Assembly (NCBI RefSeq): GCF_008086165.1
Contig: NZ_VSKL01000008.1
Coordinates: forward strand, 50,211-114,210
Source: Algorimicrobium algoritergicola
Lineage (GTDB): Bacteria > Bacteroidota > Bacteroidia > Flavobacteriales > Flavobacteriaceae
Direction: 5' to 3'
Length of the DNA stretch: 64,000 nucleotides
This document shows positions 63,910-64,000 of the stretch, piece by piece (within the stretch, counting starts at the first letter, position 1; every line of letters starts with the position of its first letter). The notes beneath the pieces are model-generated. The model did not search any database. It saw only the letters and a program-made list of their open reading frames with translations, and had not been told where the DNA came from. The translations under genes and the position numbers were made by a program.

Positions 63910-63939
63910 TTTGCAGGAATAAAAAAGGTTGTATGTTTG
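63910..63939 (+). promoter_or_regulatory. rRNA-type promoter P3
   Basis: TTTG (63910-63913), 18 bp, TATGTTTG (63932-63939), followed by CAGCCGCTAAAAACGGCAACG. The -7 box is 138 bp from that of P2. The 16S gene itself would lie beyond the window; the leader starts here. Confidence 0.85.
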
Positions 63940-64000
63940 CAGCCGCTAAAAACGGCAACGTTTTCAGCAACGTTCAGAAGCATTTATTGAAAAGCTAAGT

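Overview
The window comes from an AT-rich member of the Bacteroidota, most likely a marine Flavobacteriaceae. The evidence is a SusC/SusD pair, promoters of the Bacteroidota type (TTTG, about 17-21 bp, TANNTTTG), almost no Shine-Dalgarno sequences, a type IX secretion C-terminal domain, and the order rplQ, carA, eno, gltA, dimethylargininase-like gene after the ribosomal operon.

Layout. 1-5760 (minus): a SusC/SusD nutrient-uptake operon followed by two lipoprotein genes, the last cut by the window edge. 5881-7578 (minus): an Omp85/BamA-like barrel protein. 7684-25125 (plus): one uninterrupted ribosomal protein superoperon (str, S10, spc, alpha; rpsL to rplQ, with fusA, secY, infA and rpoA), with structured leaders before rplC and rpsD. 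25150-27762: three tandem paralogous secreted proteins of unknown function. 27851-32843: carA, eno, gltA and a DDAH-type hydrolase. 32851-34614 (minus): a secreted M28 peptidase with a sorting domain, and a YceI protein.

34794-41103 (minus): an accessory array. Single genes or gene pairs of unrelated function (pseudopilin-like protein, AhpD-like protein with its TetR repressor, M50-like peptidase with a lipoprotein, DinB-like, Crp-like, lipoprotein, membrane protein) all point the same way and are separated by six copies of a roughly 85-135 bp repeat that folds as a long imperfect hairpin. The layout recalls integron cassettes, but no integrase is visible. A perfect 20-copy 8-bp microsatellite lies inside it.

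41612-49188: housekeeping and envelope genes (lysS, a Pmp3-like peptide, lipB, a TspO-like protein, an M1 peptidase, LpxR-like and NdpA-like proteins).

49293-58237: an envelope-stress or surface-remodelling island. An ECF-like sigma factor gene, a membrane protein that is probably its anti-sigma factor (with TPRs), a large periplasmic TPR-CHAT (caspase-like) protein, three collagen-like lipoproteins, a beta-barrel protein, a Kelch lipoprotein and a proline-rich lipoprotein are linked by seven copies of one bipartite promoter motif (GTTAAC[C/T], exactly 15 bp, then [C/T]AT[T/A]AA), including one upstream of the sigma gene. This is the best candidate here for an undescribed regulatory system.

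58298-63435: a large lipoprotein with propeller-like repeats, rnhB and a putative porin. The last 370 bp hold three tandem strong promoters in about 138-bp repeats, which look like the promoter region of an rRNA operon starting beyond the window.
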